Shown: positions 50,886 to 59,875 of the stretch, piece after piece
How positions within the stretch are numbered: position 1 is the first letter of the stretch
How the letters are laid out: each line of letters starts with the position of its first letter
NCBI RefSeq assembly: GCF_003201105.1
Contig: NZ_QICJ01000002.1
Span: 496,001 to 560,000 of the forward strand
Length of the DNA: 64,000 nt
Direction: 5' to 3'
DNA from: Dyella sp. AtDHG13
GTDB taxonomy: Bacteria > Pseudomonadota > Gammaproteobacteria > Xanthomonadales > Rhodanobacteraceae
Translations under genes and position numbers: made by a program
Notes under the pieces: generated by a model
Seen by the model: the letters and a program-made list of their open reading frames with translations, nothing else
The model's database searches: none
What the model was told of the DNA's origin: nothing

Positions 50886-51281
50886 TCAGTCGTCGGCGCC
50901 GTCTTCATCCGCGTCGCTGGATGGCGCAGGGCTACGCGCGCTGTCCTGGCGGAGCAGCGTTTCGATGCGCTCGCCCTTGTCGACCGAGTCATCGTACTTG
51001 AAGCGCAGCTCCGGCACGCGGCGCAGGCGCATGGAGCGCGACAGTTCGCGGCGGAACTCCACCGCCAGCTCCTTGAGCGCCTTCACGGCCTCGGCCGAGC
51101 GCTCCGGCTGCAGCGCCGTCACCCATACCGTGGCCCAGTCCAGGTCGCGGGTCACCTCCACATCGGACACGCTCACCGACGGCAGGCCGTGATCGCGCAC
51201 GGCGGCATGGACCAAGAGGCCCAGTTCGCGGCGCAGCTCGGCGCCGACGCGGTCGGTACGCTTGAAATCGCGTGAAGGCAT
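50886..51281 (-). CDS. rbfA: Ribosome-binding factor A
   Basis: 131 residues. A KH-like cold-shock assembly factor for the 30S subunit. DRVGAELRRELGLLVH, SVSDVEVTRDLDWATVWV and RVPELRFKYDDSVDKGERIE are typical. The C-terminal tail is acidic (SDADEDGADD). The ATG at 51281 has GAGGAGAG upstream. It follows infB across a gap of about 200 bases that holds repeat copy 4. Confidence 0.94.
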   Translation of the reverse strand: MPSRDFKRTDRVGAELRRELGLLVHAAVRDHGLPSVSVSDVEVTRDLDWATVWVTALQPERSAEAVKALKELAVEFRRELSRSMRLRRVPELRFKYDDSVDKGERIETLLRQDSARSPAPSSDADEDGADD

Positions 51282-51299
51282 GACGCTCTCCTCAGGATG

Positions 51300-51352
51300 C
51301 GGCGTTCGTCCCTGAACGCGAGAGTCAAAAAGCGTCCATCCATGGACGCACT
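51300..51352 (-). repeat. 53-base two-hairpin intergenic repeat, copy 4
   Basis: On the minus strand hairpin 1 reads GCGTCCATGGATGGACGC, where G to T on one arm is matched by C to A on the other relative to copy 1. Hairpin 2 is GCGTTC/GAACGC with an outer mismatch. It lies between infB and rbfA in the orientation of transcription, 19 bases before the rbfA ATG. Confidence 0.82.
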
Positions 51353-51478
51353 TTTCAATGAGAATCCAGCCGACCGGCGTGGCTGGTCCCGAAAACAAAG
51401 CGAGCGATGTGGGTATCCACACCGCCCGCCGATAAAACCACCGCTGGAGTGACGGCCCGATCCACGGGCCGGTCACCA

Positions 51479-54295
51479 TTACAGCGTGCGGGCCACCTCG
51501 ATACGCTCGAAGCACTCGATCTGGTCGCCGACCTTGACGTCGTTGTACTGCTTCACGGCGATACCGCATTCCATGCCGTTGCGCACTTCGTCGACCAGGT
51601 CCTTGAAGCGACGCAGCGATTCCAGTTCGCCCTGGAACACCACAGTGTTGTCGCGGAGCACGCGGATCGGCTTGCTGCGCTTGACCGTGCCTTCGATGAC
51701 CATGCAACCGGCCACCGCGCCGAACTTGGAGCTGCGGAAGACTTCGCGGACCTGCGCCACGCCGATGATCTCTTCGCGCACTTCCTTGCCCAGCAGGCCC
51801 GAAGCCGCCTGCTTCACCTGGTCGATCACGTCATAGATGATCGAGAAGTAACGAACATCCAGGCCCGAGGTATCGATCACCTTGCGCGCCGAGGCATCGG
51901 CACGAACGTTGAAGCCGATGACCAGCGCCTTGGAGGCGGCGGCCAGGGTGGCGTCGGACTCGGTGATGCCACCGACGCCGGCCGCGATCACGTTGACCTT
52001 CACGTTTTCGTTGCCGATCTGGCTGAGCGACTCGCGCAGCGCCTGCACCGAACCCTGCACATCGGCCTTGACCAGGATGTTGAGCGTCTGCTGCTCGGCA
52101 CCCTGACCCATCTGGGCCATGATGTCCTCGAGGCGGTTGGCCTTGCTGACCATGCGCGTTTCGCGGCGCTTGAGCTGACGCTCGGCCGCCACTTCGCGGG
52201 CCAGGCGCTCGTCGGCCACGACCACGAAGTCGTCGCCGGATTCCGGCACGCCGGACAGACCCAGCACCTGCACCGGAATCGACGGACCCGCCTCCTGCAC
52301 GGTCTTGCCGTTCTCGTCGATCAGCGCGCGCATGCGGCCATACTCGATACCGCAGACGACGAAGTCGCCGCGCTTGAGCGTGCCCTGCTGCACCAGCACG
52401 GTGGCCACCGGACCGCGACCGCGGTCCAGGCTGGACTCGATCACCACGCCGGATGCCGGGCCGTCTTCGACCGCGGTCAGCTCCATCACTTCGGCCTGGA
52501 CCAGGATGGCGTCGAGCAGGTCGTCGATGCCCATGCCGGTCTTGGCGGAAATCGGCACGAACGGCGTGTCGCCGCCCCACTCTTCCGGAATCACTTCCAG
52601 GTTGCCGAGGCCCTGCTTGACGTGGTCGGGATTGGCGTCCGACTTGTCCATCTTGTTGAGCGCCACGATCAGCGGCACCTTGGCGGCGCGCGCATGCTGC
52701 ACGGCTTCGGCCGTCTGCGGCATGACGCCGTCATCGGCGGCCACCACCAGCACCACGATGTCGGTGGACTGCGCACCGCGCGCGCGCATCGACGTGAATG
52801 CAGCGTGGCCCGGAGTGTCCAGGAACGTGATGACGCCCTTGGGCGTTTCCACGTGGTACGCACCGATGTGCTGGGTGATGCCGCCGGCTTCGCCCGAGGC
52901 GACCTTGGTGCGGCGGATGTAGTCCAGCGTGGAGGTCTTGCCGTGGTCGACGTGGCCCATGATGGTGACCACCGGCGGACGCGGCTTCTTCTCGCCTTCC
53001 AGCTCCGCGTTCTGCGTGTGGGCAGCCAGCGCGGCTTCTGCGTTGTTCTCGCTCGCGGCCACGGCCTTGTGGCCGAGCTCTTCCACCACCAGCACGGCGG
53101 TGTCATGGTCGATGGTCTGGTTGATGGTGGCCATCACGCCCATCTTGAAGAGGGCCTTGACCACTTCCGAACCCTTGACCGCCATCTTGTTGGCAAGATC
53201 GGCGACCACATTGTTGTCGCCCACCACGACTTCGCGCACGACGGCGGCCGTCGGACGGGTGAAGCCATGCGGACCGCTGGCAGCCTGCGCGCTGGAGCGG
53301 CCCATGTCGCGGCCTGCGCCCCGGCCCGGCTTGCCGCCGCGCTTGTTGTTGCTGGAACGGCGTGCGCGATCGGCATCGCTCAGGTGCAGCTCGCCTGCGG
53401 CAAAACGCTTGCCGCCGGGGCCTTCCTCGCGCTCACGCGCATAGCGGGTCTTGTTGCTGGCGCCAGGCGCGCTGGCGGCCGCCGGAGCGGGGGCAGGCGC
53501 CGGTGCGGGCGCCGGGGCCGGAGCGGCCACCACCACCTTCTTCTCGCGGCGACGCGGCTCATGGATGCGCGGCACGATCATGCCGAGCGAGCTGTGATCG
53601 ATTCGCTGCACCGGAGCGGGTTCGGCCGGTGCCGGCTTCTCCGCAGGCTCGGCGGCGACCGGCGCGGCCGGAGCCGGAGCGGACTCCTGGCGAGCGGCAG
53701 CGGCGGCCTCGGCGGCAGCCTGGCGCTCCTGCTGCTCCTTGGCGTGCGCAGCAGCTTCAGCCTCGGCCTGCTGGCGACGCTGTTCTTCTTCGGCCTCGCG
53801 CTGGCGCTGGACTTCTTCCGCGCGCTGCTGGGCTTCTTCCTGGCGGCGGCGATCGGCCTCCAGGCGCTCGTTTTCCTCGTGATCGCGCTGGGCCTGCGAC
53901 TCCTGCAGCTTGCGCACGGCCTCTTCGCGCTCGACGTCGCTGCCGGCTTCTTCGGCGATGACGCTGCGCTTGACGTAGGTGCGCTTGGTGCGCACTTCGA
54001 CGTTGACCGTCTTGGCGCCGCCCGCGGCGCCGCGGCCACCCGGTGTGGACAGCTTCAGCTCGCCGCGCGTGCTGCGCTTGAGCGTGATCTGGCGCGGGGA
54101 CGCGGTTTCGCCCTCGGCCGGTGCGTCCTTGCCATGGCTGCGACGCAGGAAGCCCAACAGCTTCATCTTTTCGGTACTGCTGATGATCTGCTCAGGGTCC
54201 GAAAAGGACATGCCAGCCTGACTCAGCTGCGTCAGCAGCCTGTCGACGGGCACCTTCATGCTCTGGGCAAGTTGTTTGATCGTTTCACCGGACAT
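51479..54295 (-). CDS. infB: Translation initiation factor IF-2
   Basis: 938 residues. An N-terminal IF2N domain ([15 protein letters not shown]), a long charged Glu/Arg/Gln then Ala/Pro-rich region (about 130-320), a second N domain near 370-420, then the GTPase core with [10 protein letters not shown] (about 445), DTPGHAAF and NKMDKSD, and the C-terminal beta barrels. It places initiator tRNA on the 30S subunit. It is flanked by nusA and rbfA, and the initiator tRNA gene lies upstream in the same cluster. Confidence 0.97.
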   Translation of the reverse strand: MSGETIKQLAQSMKVPVDRLLTQLSQAGMSFSDPEQIISSTEKMKLLGFLRRSHGKDAPAEGETASPRQITLKRSTRGELKLSTPGGRGAAGGAKTVNVEVRTKRTYVKRSVIAEEAGSDVEREEAVRKLQESQAQRDHEENERLEADRRRQEEAQQRAEEVQRQREAEEEQRRQQAEAEAAAHAKEQQERQAAAEAAAAARQESAPAPAAPVAAEPAEKPAPAEPAPVQRIDHSSLGMIVPRIHEPRRREKKVVVAAPAPAPAPAPAPAPAAASAPGASNKTRYAREREEGPGGKRFAAGELHLSDADRARRSSNNKRGGKPGRGAGRDMGRSSAQAASGPHGFTRPTAAVVREVVVGDNNVVADLANKMAVKGSEVVKALFKMGVMATINQTIDHDTAVLVVEELGHKAVAASENNAEAALAAHTQNAELEGEKKPRPPVVTIMGHVDHGKTSTLDYIRRTKVASGEAGGITQHIGAYHVETPKGVITFLDTPGHAAFTSMRARGAQSTDIVVLVVAADDGVMPQTAEAVQHARAAKVPLIVALNKMDKSDANPDHVKQGLGNLEVIPEEWGGDTPFVPISAKTGMGIDDLLDAILVQAEVMELTAVEDGPASGVVIESSLDRGRGPVATVLVQQGTLKRGDFVVCGIEYGRMRALIDENGKTVQEAGPSIPVQVLGLSGVPESGDDFVVVADERLAREVAAERQLKRRETRMVSKANRLEDIMAQMGQGAEQQTLNILVKADVQGSVQALRESLSQIGNENVKVNVIAAGVGGITESDATLAAASKALVIGFNVRADASARKVIDTSGLDVRYFSIIYDVIDQVKQAASGLLGKEVREEIIGVAQVREVFRSSKFGAVAGCMVIEGTVKRSKPIRVLRDNTVVFQGELESLRRFKDLVDEVRNGMECGIAVKQYNDVKVGDQIECFERIEVARTL

Positions 54296-54422
54296 CGTGT
54301 TCTTTCTCCGCCGTTCCCGCGCTTATCGTCCGTGCGGCCTTGCCTGCACGGCCACCACCATCCGTGGCGGAAGGCCTTCCGGCCTTCCTCGGCGCGCCCA
54401 TCCAGGGCGCGGCCGCCCGCGG

Positions 54423-55928
54423 TTAGCCGCCCTTCTCCAGGCGCGCGATCATCGGTGCTCGCGCAGCCATGATCAGCGCTGCGGCACGCTCCTCGTCCAT
54501 ACCCTCGATGTCGATCAGGTCGTCAACCGCGAGGTCGGCCAGATCGTCCACCGAGACAACTTCACGCGAGGCCAGCGCGAACGCCGTCGCCTCGTCCATC
54601 CCCGGCAGGTGCAGGAGCTCTTCGGACGGCTGGTGCTCGTCGATGCTCTCTTCCACTGCCAGCGCCTCGGTCAGCAGCGCGTCGCGGGCGCGGGCGCGGA
54701 GCTCCTCGACGATGTCTTCGTCGAAGCCTTCCACGGCCAGCAGCTCGGCGCTGGGCACATAGGCGATTTCCTCGACGCTGGAGAAGCCTTCCTGCACGAG
54801 GATGCTGGCGATCTCCTGGTCCACTTCCAGCTTGTCCATGAACAGCTGGCGGGCGGCCTCCTGCTCGGCCTCGCTCTTGGCGGCGACCTGGTCCTGCGTC
54901 ATTACGTTGAGCTGCCAGCCGGTGAGCTTGCTGGCGAGGCGCACGTTCTGGCCGCCGCGGCCGATGGCCTGGGACAGCTTGTCCTCGGCCACGGCGATGT
55001 CCATGGAGTGCTTCTCTTCGTCCATGATGATGGACTGCACTTCCGCCGGCGCCATGGCGTTGATGACGTATTGGGCCTGGTTCTCGTGCCACAGGATGAT
55101 GTCCACGCGCTCGCCGTTGAGCTCGTTGGACACGGCCTGCACGCGCGAACCGCGCATGCCGATGCAGGCGCCGATGGGATCGGTGCGCGAATCGTGCGCG
55201 ACCACGGCGATCTTGGCGCGGTCACCCGGGTCGCGGGCGCAGCCCTTGATCTCCACCAGGCCCTGGCCGACTTCCGGCACTTCGAGCTTGAACAGCTCGA
55301 TCATGAACTCCGGCGCGGCGCGCGACACGAACAGCTGCGGGCCGCGGGCTTCCGAGCGCACTTCGTAGAGGTAGCCGCGGACGCGGTCGCCAACGCGGGC
55401 CGACTCGCGCGGAATGGTCTTGTCGCGCGGGATGAAAGCCTCGGCGTTGCTGCCCAGGTCCAGGTAGACGTTGCCGCGCTCGACGCGCTTGACGATGCCG
55501 GTGACCAGCTCGCCCACGCGCTCGCGGAAGGCATCCACCACCTGCATGCGCTCGGCTTCGCGCACGCGCTGCACGATCACCTGCTTGGCGGCCTGCGCGG
55601 CGATGCGGCCGAATTCGGCGTTTTCGATCTGCGTCTCGATGTATTCGCCGACCTCGGCGCCTTCGCGCTCGTCGACGGCATCCATCAGACGGATCTGGTG
55701 GAACGGCGATTCCATCTCGCCGTCATCGGCGATGATTTCCCAACGGCGGAAGGTCTCGTAGTCGCCGCTGTGACGGTCGATGACCACGCGGATATCCGGA
55801 TCTTCGTCCGGATAGCGCTTCTTGGCCGCGGACGCGAGCGCCGCTTCCATGGCCTGGAAAATCACTTCGCGCGGCACGCCCTTTTCGTTGGCAACCGCGT
55901 CAACCACCAGCAAAAGTTCTTTGCTCAT
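54423..55928 (-). CDS. nusA: Transcription termination/antitermination factor NusA
   Basis: 501 residues. Order: N-terminal RNA polymerase-binding domain, S1 domain (about 135-200), two KH domains ([15 protein letters not shown] and [17 protein letters not shown]), and two C-terminal acidic repeats with helix-hairpin-helix character ([15 protein letters not shown] and [15 protein letters not shown]). It modulates pausing, termination and antitermination. Second protein gene of the cluster, after rimP. Confidence 0.97.
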   Translation of the reverse strand: MSKELLLVVDAVANEKGVPREVIFQAMEAALASAAKKRYPDEDPDIRVVIDRHSGDYETFRRWEIIADDGEMESPFHQIRLMDAVDEREGAEVGEYIETQIENAEFGRIAAQAAKQVIVQRVREAERMQVVDAFRERVGELVTGIVKRVERGNVYLDLGSNAEAFIPRDKTIPRESARVGDRVRGYLYEVRSEARGPQLFVSRAAPEFMIELFKLEVPEVGQGLVEIKGCARDPGDRAKIAVVAHDSRTDPIGACIGMRGSRVQAVSNELNGERVDIILWHENQAQYVINAMAPAEVQSIIMDEEKHSMDIAVAEDKLSQAIGRGGQNVRLASKLTGWQLNVMTQDQVAAKSEAEQEAARQLFMDKLEVDQEIASILVQEGFSSVEEIAYVPSAELLAVEGFDEDIVEELRARARDALLTEALAVEESIDEHQPSEELLHLPGMDEATAFALASREVVSVDDLADLAVDDLIDIEGMDEERAAALIMAARAPMIARLEKGG

Positions 55929-55976
55929 TGCAGCAACTCCGTAGACGCCACCGGCGTCCCATCGGTTTCGATTGAT

Positions 55977-56492
55977 TTACTTCGTGGCCTTCTTGCCCGG
56001 CTTCTTGCCCGGCTTGGGCTGCGGCACGTAACCGAGCGCCACCCAGTCGGGCACCACGCGCGCGCTTTCCACCGCGTCGTGGTCGAACTCGAAGGTCTTG
56101 CCTTCGGCTTCCAGCGAAATCCGCTCGCCGTTCACCGACACCACCTTGCCGCGCAGGCGACGGCGCCCTTCCAGCGGCGCCTTCAGCAGAATCTTCACTT
56201 CCCCGCCCGTCACCTTGGCGAACTGCGCCGCGGTGAACAGCGGGCGGTCGATGCCCGGCGAGGAAACTTCCAGCACGTAGTGCCCCGGAATCGGGTCTTC
56301 CACGTCCAGCATGGCCGACAGTTCGCGACTCGCCGCTTCGCAGTCGTCCAGATTGACCTCGCGGCCCTCGGTGTCGAGGTAGACGCGCAGGGTACTCTGC
56401 CCCTGCGACGGGGTGAACTCCACGCCGATGCATTCCAGCCCCAGATCGGCCAGAACTTCCGTAAAGCGTTGAGCCAATGCCTGCGTATCCAT
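55977..56492 (-). CDS. rimP: Ribosome maturation factor RimP
   Basis: 171 residues. The N-terminal alpha/beta domain contains [16 protein letters not shown] and [10 protein letters not shown], and the C-terminal SH3-like barrel includes [12 protein letters not shown]. It assists 30S subunit maturation. The basic tail ([13 protein letters not shown]) is lineage-specific. The ATG at 56492 starts [10 protein letters not shown]; an in-frame ATG 33 bases upstream is less likely. A terminator-like hairpin lies directly upstream. Confidence 0.94.
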   Translation of the reverse strand: MDTQALAQRFTEVLADLGLECIGVEFTPSQGQSTLRVYLDTEGREVNLDDCEAASRELSAMLDVEDPIPGHYVLEVSSPGIDRPLFTAAQFAKVTGGEVKILLKAPLEGRRRLRGKVVSVNGERISLEAEGKTFEFDHDAVESARVVPDWVALGYVPQPKPGKKPGKKATK

Positions 56493-56527
56493 GATTCGCC
56501 TATCGTTACCGGTCGCCAGAAACAAAA

Positions 56528-56548
56528 AATGGGCTCAAGCGGCCCATT
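56528..56548 (-). terminator. Terminator-like hairpin directly upstream of rimP
   Basis: AATGGGC and GCCCATT form a 7-base stem; on the minus strand it is followed by TTTTTT. It is the second hairpin between the initiator tRNA gene and rimP, so read-through or a promoter close to rimP must feed the nusA operon. Confidence 0.7.
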
Positions 56549-56671
56549 CCCTGCTCTTGAAAAGAGCGCACTCGCCGATGTCCCGACCCATCCAGACTCT
56601 TCCGGGGCACCCCACCGGCAGCATCGAAGCCACCTGTGACATACGTGCGACGCTTCCTTGCGCCCAACAAA

Positions 56672-56692
56672 AAAGCCTCACGAGGAGGCTTT
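56672..56692 (-). terminator. Terminator of the initiator tRNA gene
   Basis: AAAGCCTC and GAGGCTTT form an 8-base stem with an ACGAG loop. On the minus strand it is followed by TTTTGTTG. It lies about 19 bases after the tRNA 3' end. Confidence 0.8.
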
Positions 56693-56710
56693 CTTGTTCT
56701 AAGAAAGATC

Positions 56711-56787
<77 letters not shown>

Positions 56788-56800
56788 TCAGAGTCCGGAA

Positions 56801-56829
56801 ATATTAGCGAGATGGCCGAATTCTTGCAA
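56801..56829 (-). promoter_or_regulatory. Promoter of the initiator tRNA gene
   Basis: On the minus strand TTGCAA (56824-56829) and TAATAT (56801-56806) are separated by 17 bases. Transcription would start about 6-8 bases before the tRNA 5' end. Confidence 0.72.
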
Positions 56830-56867
56830 GCCTTTTCCCGAAAATAATTTCACATTCACTGACAAGA

Positions 56868-56896
56868 CATCGTGACGACATGAGGTCGTCACGATG
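56868..56896. terminator. Hairpin after nuoN (terminator candidate)
   Basis: CATCGTGACGAC and GTCGTCACGATG form a perfect 12-base stem with a 5-base loop, 5 bases beyond the nuoN stop. The T run is better on the plus strand (CTTTTTC) than on the minus strand, so its efficiency for nuo transcripts is uncertain. Confidence 0.6.
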
Positions 56897-56901
56897 CTTT
56901 T

Positions 56902-58341
56902 TCAACCGACGAAAACGCTCCGGCACCAGCCGAACAGCGGGCCCCAGACGATGCCGAGCACCAGCAGCGCCAGCACGTTCAACGACAGCACCAGGCGCAC
57001 CGAGGCGTCCTTCTGCAGATGCACTTCGGCGCCCTCGACCGGCTTGTCGAAGTACATCACCTTGACCACGCGCAGGTAGTAGTAGAGGCCGATGATGGCG
57101 AACACGGCGCCCACGATGGCCAGCCACAGGAAGCCGGCGTTGATCGCGGCCTGGAACACCAGCAGCTTGCCGAAGAAGCCGAACAGCGGCGGCACGCCGG
57201 CCAGCGAGAACATCACCAGCATCATCAGGAACGCAGCCCACGGCGAGCGCTGGTTCAGGCCCTTGAGATCGTCGATCTCTTCGCACTCGAAACCGGCACG
57301 GGCCAGGGCCAGGATGATGCCGAAGGCGGCGGCGCCGGTCAGCGCGTAGCTGATGGCGTAGAACAGCGCGGCGGCGTAACCCTCGGGGCCGGCGTTGACC
57401 AGGCCCACCAGCAGGTAACCCATGTGCGAGATGGTCGAATAGGCCAGCAGGCGCTTCAGGTTGCTCTGCACCAGGGCGACGATGTTGCCGATGGCCAGCG
57501 ACAGCACGGCCAGGCAGGCCAGCATGAGCTGCCAGTGGTTGGCCAGGTCGCCCAAGCCGGAGGCCAGCAGGCGATAGGCCATGCCGAACGCGGCCAGCTT
57601 CGGCGCGGAGCCGATGAAGATGGTCACCGCCGTCGGCGAGCCCTGGTACACGTCCGGAATCCACATGTGGAACGGCGCGGCGCCCAGCTTGAAGCCAATG
57701 CCCACGATCATGAAGATCAGGCCGAACACCAGCAGGTGCGGCATGTTCGTGTGGGTGGCGGCCATGTGCAGGTGGGCCAGGTCCAGCGTCTGGGTGGCGC
57801 CGTACACCATCGACATGCCGTACAGCAGCATGCCCGAGGCCAGCGCGCCGAGCACGAAGTACTTGATGGCCGCTTCGGAGGACAGACGCGAATCACGGTT
57901 CAGTGCGACCAGCGCGTACGACGACAGCGTCAGCAGTTCCAGACCCAGGTACACCGTGATCAGGTTGCCGGCCGATACCAGCAGCATGATGCCGATCACC
58001 GCGAAGATGGTCAGCGTGTAGAACTCGCCCACGAACAGCTTGCGGTCCTGCAGGTAGGGCTTGGCGTAGACGAACACCAGCACCGTGCTCAGCAGCGCGA
58101 AGACCTTGAGGATCTCCGACACCCCGTCGCGGATGAACATGCCGCTGAAGGCGGTCACGGGCTGGCTCGGCTGGCCGGCGACCACCAGGTAGATGGCCAC
58201 CAGCAGCACGGCGATGGACAGCCAGTGCAGCATCGGGCGCTGCTCGGGCTTCATGAAGGCATCCAGCAACAGCAGCAAGCACGCCGCCGCCACCAGATAG
58301 AACTCCGGCAACAGGATCAGAATGTCATTGAGATTCGGCAT
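56902..58341 (-). CDS. nuoN: NADH-quinone oxidoreductase subunit N
   Basis: 479 residues, antiporter-like membrane subunit of complex I with about 14 helices. GLELLTLSSYALVALNRD and the FKLGAAPFHMWIPDVYQGSP segment (broken-helix Lys and Glu region) are typical. It starts 12 bases after the nuoM stop. Last gene of the nuo operon; a hairpin follows. Confidence 0.96.
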   Translation of the reverse strand: MPNLNDILILLPEFYLVAAACLLLLLDAFMKPEQRPMLHWLSIAVLLVAIYLVVAGQPSQPVTAFSGMFIRDGVSEILKVFALLSTVLVFVYAKPYLQDRKLFVGEFYTLTIFAVIGIMLLVSAGNLITVYLGLELLTLSSYALVALNRDSRLSSEAAIKYFVLGALASGMLLYGMSMVYGATQTLDLAHLHMAATHTNMPHLLVFGLIFMIVGIGFKLGAAPFHMWIPDVYQGSPTAVTIFIGSAPKLAAFGMAYRLLASGLGDLANHWQLMLACLAVLSLAIGNIVALVQSNLKRLLAYSTISHMGYLLVGLVNAGPEGYAAALFYAISYALTGAAAFGIILALARAGFECEEIDDLKGLNQRSPWAAFLMMLVMFSLAGVPPLFGFFGKLLVFQAAINAGFLWLAIVGAVFAIIGLYYYLRVVKVMYFDKPVEGAEVHLQKDASVRLVLSLNVLALLVLGIVWGPLFGWCRSVFVG

Positions 58342-58353
58342 GATCGGTCCTGC

Positions 58354-59862
58354 TTAGATCTTGTGATTGCCAAGCTGCGTGACCAGCTGCGACACCGAAG
58401 CGTCCATCAGGTGGATCAGCGGCTGCGGCCAGACGCCCAGGGCCAGCACGGCCGCGGCGAAGGCACCCAGAACGAACCACTCGCGGCCATTGATGTCCTT
58501 CATCTCCGCCACGTGCGGGTTGGTGATGTCGCCCCACAGCACGCGCTTGACCATGTACAGCGTGTAGGCCGCGCCGATGATCAGGGTGAAGGCGGCGAAG
58601 AACGCGATCCACGGATTGGCCTGGAAGCTGGCCAGGATCACCTGGAACTCGCCCACGAAACCGCTGGTACCCGGCAGGCCACTGTTGGCCATGGCGAACA
58701 GCACGTAGAAGAAGCCGAACCACGGCATTACGTTGATGACGCCACCGTAATCCTTGATCTGGCGGGTGTGCAGTCGGTCGTACATCACGCCGATGCACGA
58801 GAACATCGCGCCCGACACGAAGCCGTGCGAAATCATCTGCACCATCGCGCCCTGCATGCCCAGCTTCGCGGCATCCAGGTTGTTGGTGCCGCGCACCAGC
58901 ATGAAGGCGATGAAGATGCCCAGGGTCACGAAGCCCATGTGGGCGACGGACGAGTACGCCACCAGCTTCTTCATGTCCTCCTGCACCAGCGCGATGTAGC
59001 CGATGTAGACCACCGCCACCAGGCTGAGGCCGATCACCACCCACGCATACGCGTCGGCAGCATCCGGCGTGATGGGCAGCGAGAAACGCAGGAAACCGTA
59101 GCCGCCGATCTTCAGCATCACTGCGGCCAGCACCACCGAACCGCCGGTGGGCGCTTCCACGTGGGCGTCCGGCAGCCAGGTGTGCACCGGCACCATCGGC
59201 ACCTTCACCGCGAAGGCGATGAGGAAGGCGAAGAACAGCCAGGTCTGCTCCTTCATCGACAGCGGCAGGCTCGCCAGCGTCGCCAGGTCGAAGGTGTGCG
59301 CCTGCAGGTACAGGTAGATCAGGCCCACCAGCATGAAGATGGAGCCGAAGAACGTGTAGATGAAGAACTTCAGCGTGGCGTACACGCGACGCGGACCACC
59401 CCAGACACCGATGAGGATGAACATCGGGATCAGCATGGCCTCGAAGAACACGTAGAACAGCAACGCGTCGGTGGCGCAGAACACGCCGATCATCAGGCCC
59501 TCGAGCACCAGCATGGCGGCCATGTACTGGTGCGGATTGGTCTGAATGACCTCCCAGGCGCCGACGATCACCAGGATGCCGACGAAGGTGGTGAGCAGGA
59601 TCAGCGCGACGGAGATGCCGTCGACGCCAAGGCTATAGTTCACCCCGAGCGAGGCGATCCACACGTGGTTCTCGAGCAGTTGCTTGGCGCTGTCGGCCGC
59701 GTTGAACTGCGACAGCAGGCCAAGGCTGGCCACGAACGTTGCGATGGCCACCAGCAGCGAGATCCAGCGCGCCGCATTGGGACGACCGGAGCCGGCGAGC
59801 AGCACGGGGATGGCGCCCAGGATGGGGAGCCAGATCAGCAGGCTGAGCAAATGATTGAACAT
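58354..59862 (-). CDS. nuoM: NADH-quinone oxidoreductase subunit M
   Basis: 502 residues, antiporter-like proton-pumping subunit of complex I. YVFFEAMLIPMFILIGVWGG (with the key Glu), FAVKVPMVPVHTWLPDAHVE and the YSSVAHMGF segment are typical. Located between nuoL and nuoN with short gaps, as in the standard order. Confidence 0.97.
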   Translation of the reverse strand: MFNHLLSLLIWLPILGAIPVLLAGSGRPNAARWISLLVAIATFVASLGLLSQFNAADSAKQLLENHVWIASLGVNYSLGVDGISVALILLTTFVGILVIVGAWEVIQTNPHQYMAAMLVLEGLMIGVFCATDALLFYVFFEAMLIPMFILIGVWGGPRRVYATLKFFIYTFFGSIFMLVGLIYLYLQAHTFDLATLASLPLSMKEQTWLFFAFLIAFAVKVPMVPVHTWLPDAHVEAPTGGSVVLAAVMLKIGGYGFLRFSLPITPDAADAYAWVVIGLSLVAVVYIGYIALVQEDMKKLVAYSSVAHMGFVTLGIFIAFMLVRGTNNLDAAKLGMQGAMVQMISHGFVSGAMFSCIGVMYDRLHTRQIKDYGGVINVMPWFGFFYVLFAMANSGLPGTSGFVGEFQVILASFQANPWIAFFAAFTLIIGAAYTLYMVKRVLWGDITNPHVAEMKDINGREWFVLGAFAAAVLALGVWPQPLIHLMDASVSQLVTQLGNHKI

Positions 59863-59875
59863 GGAGCAGGTTCCC

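Noticed and set aside
51479-54295. A possible frameshift or rearrangement in the low-complexity part of infB
   Set aside because: The Glu/Arg/Gln and Ala/Pro repeats are normal for IF-2 between its N-terminal and GTPase domains, and the frame is open throughout.
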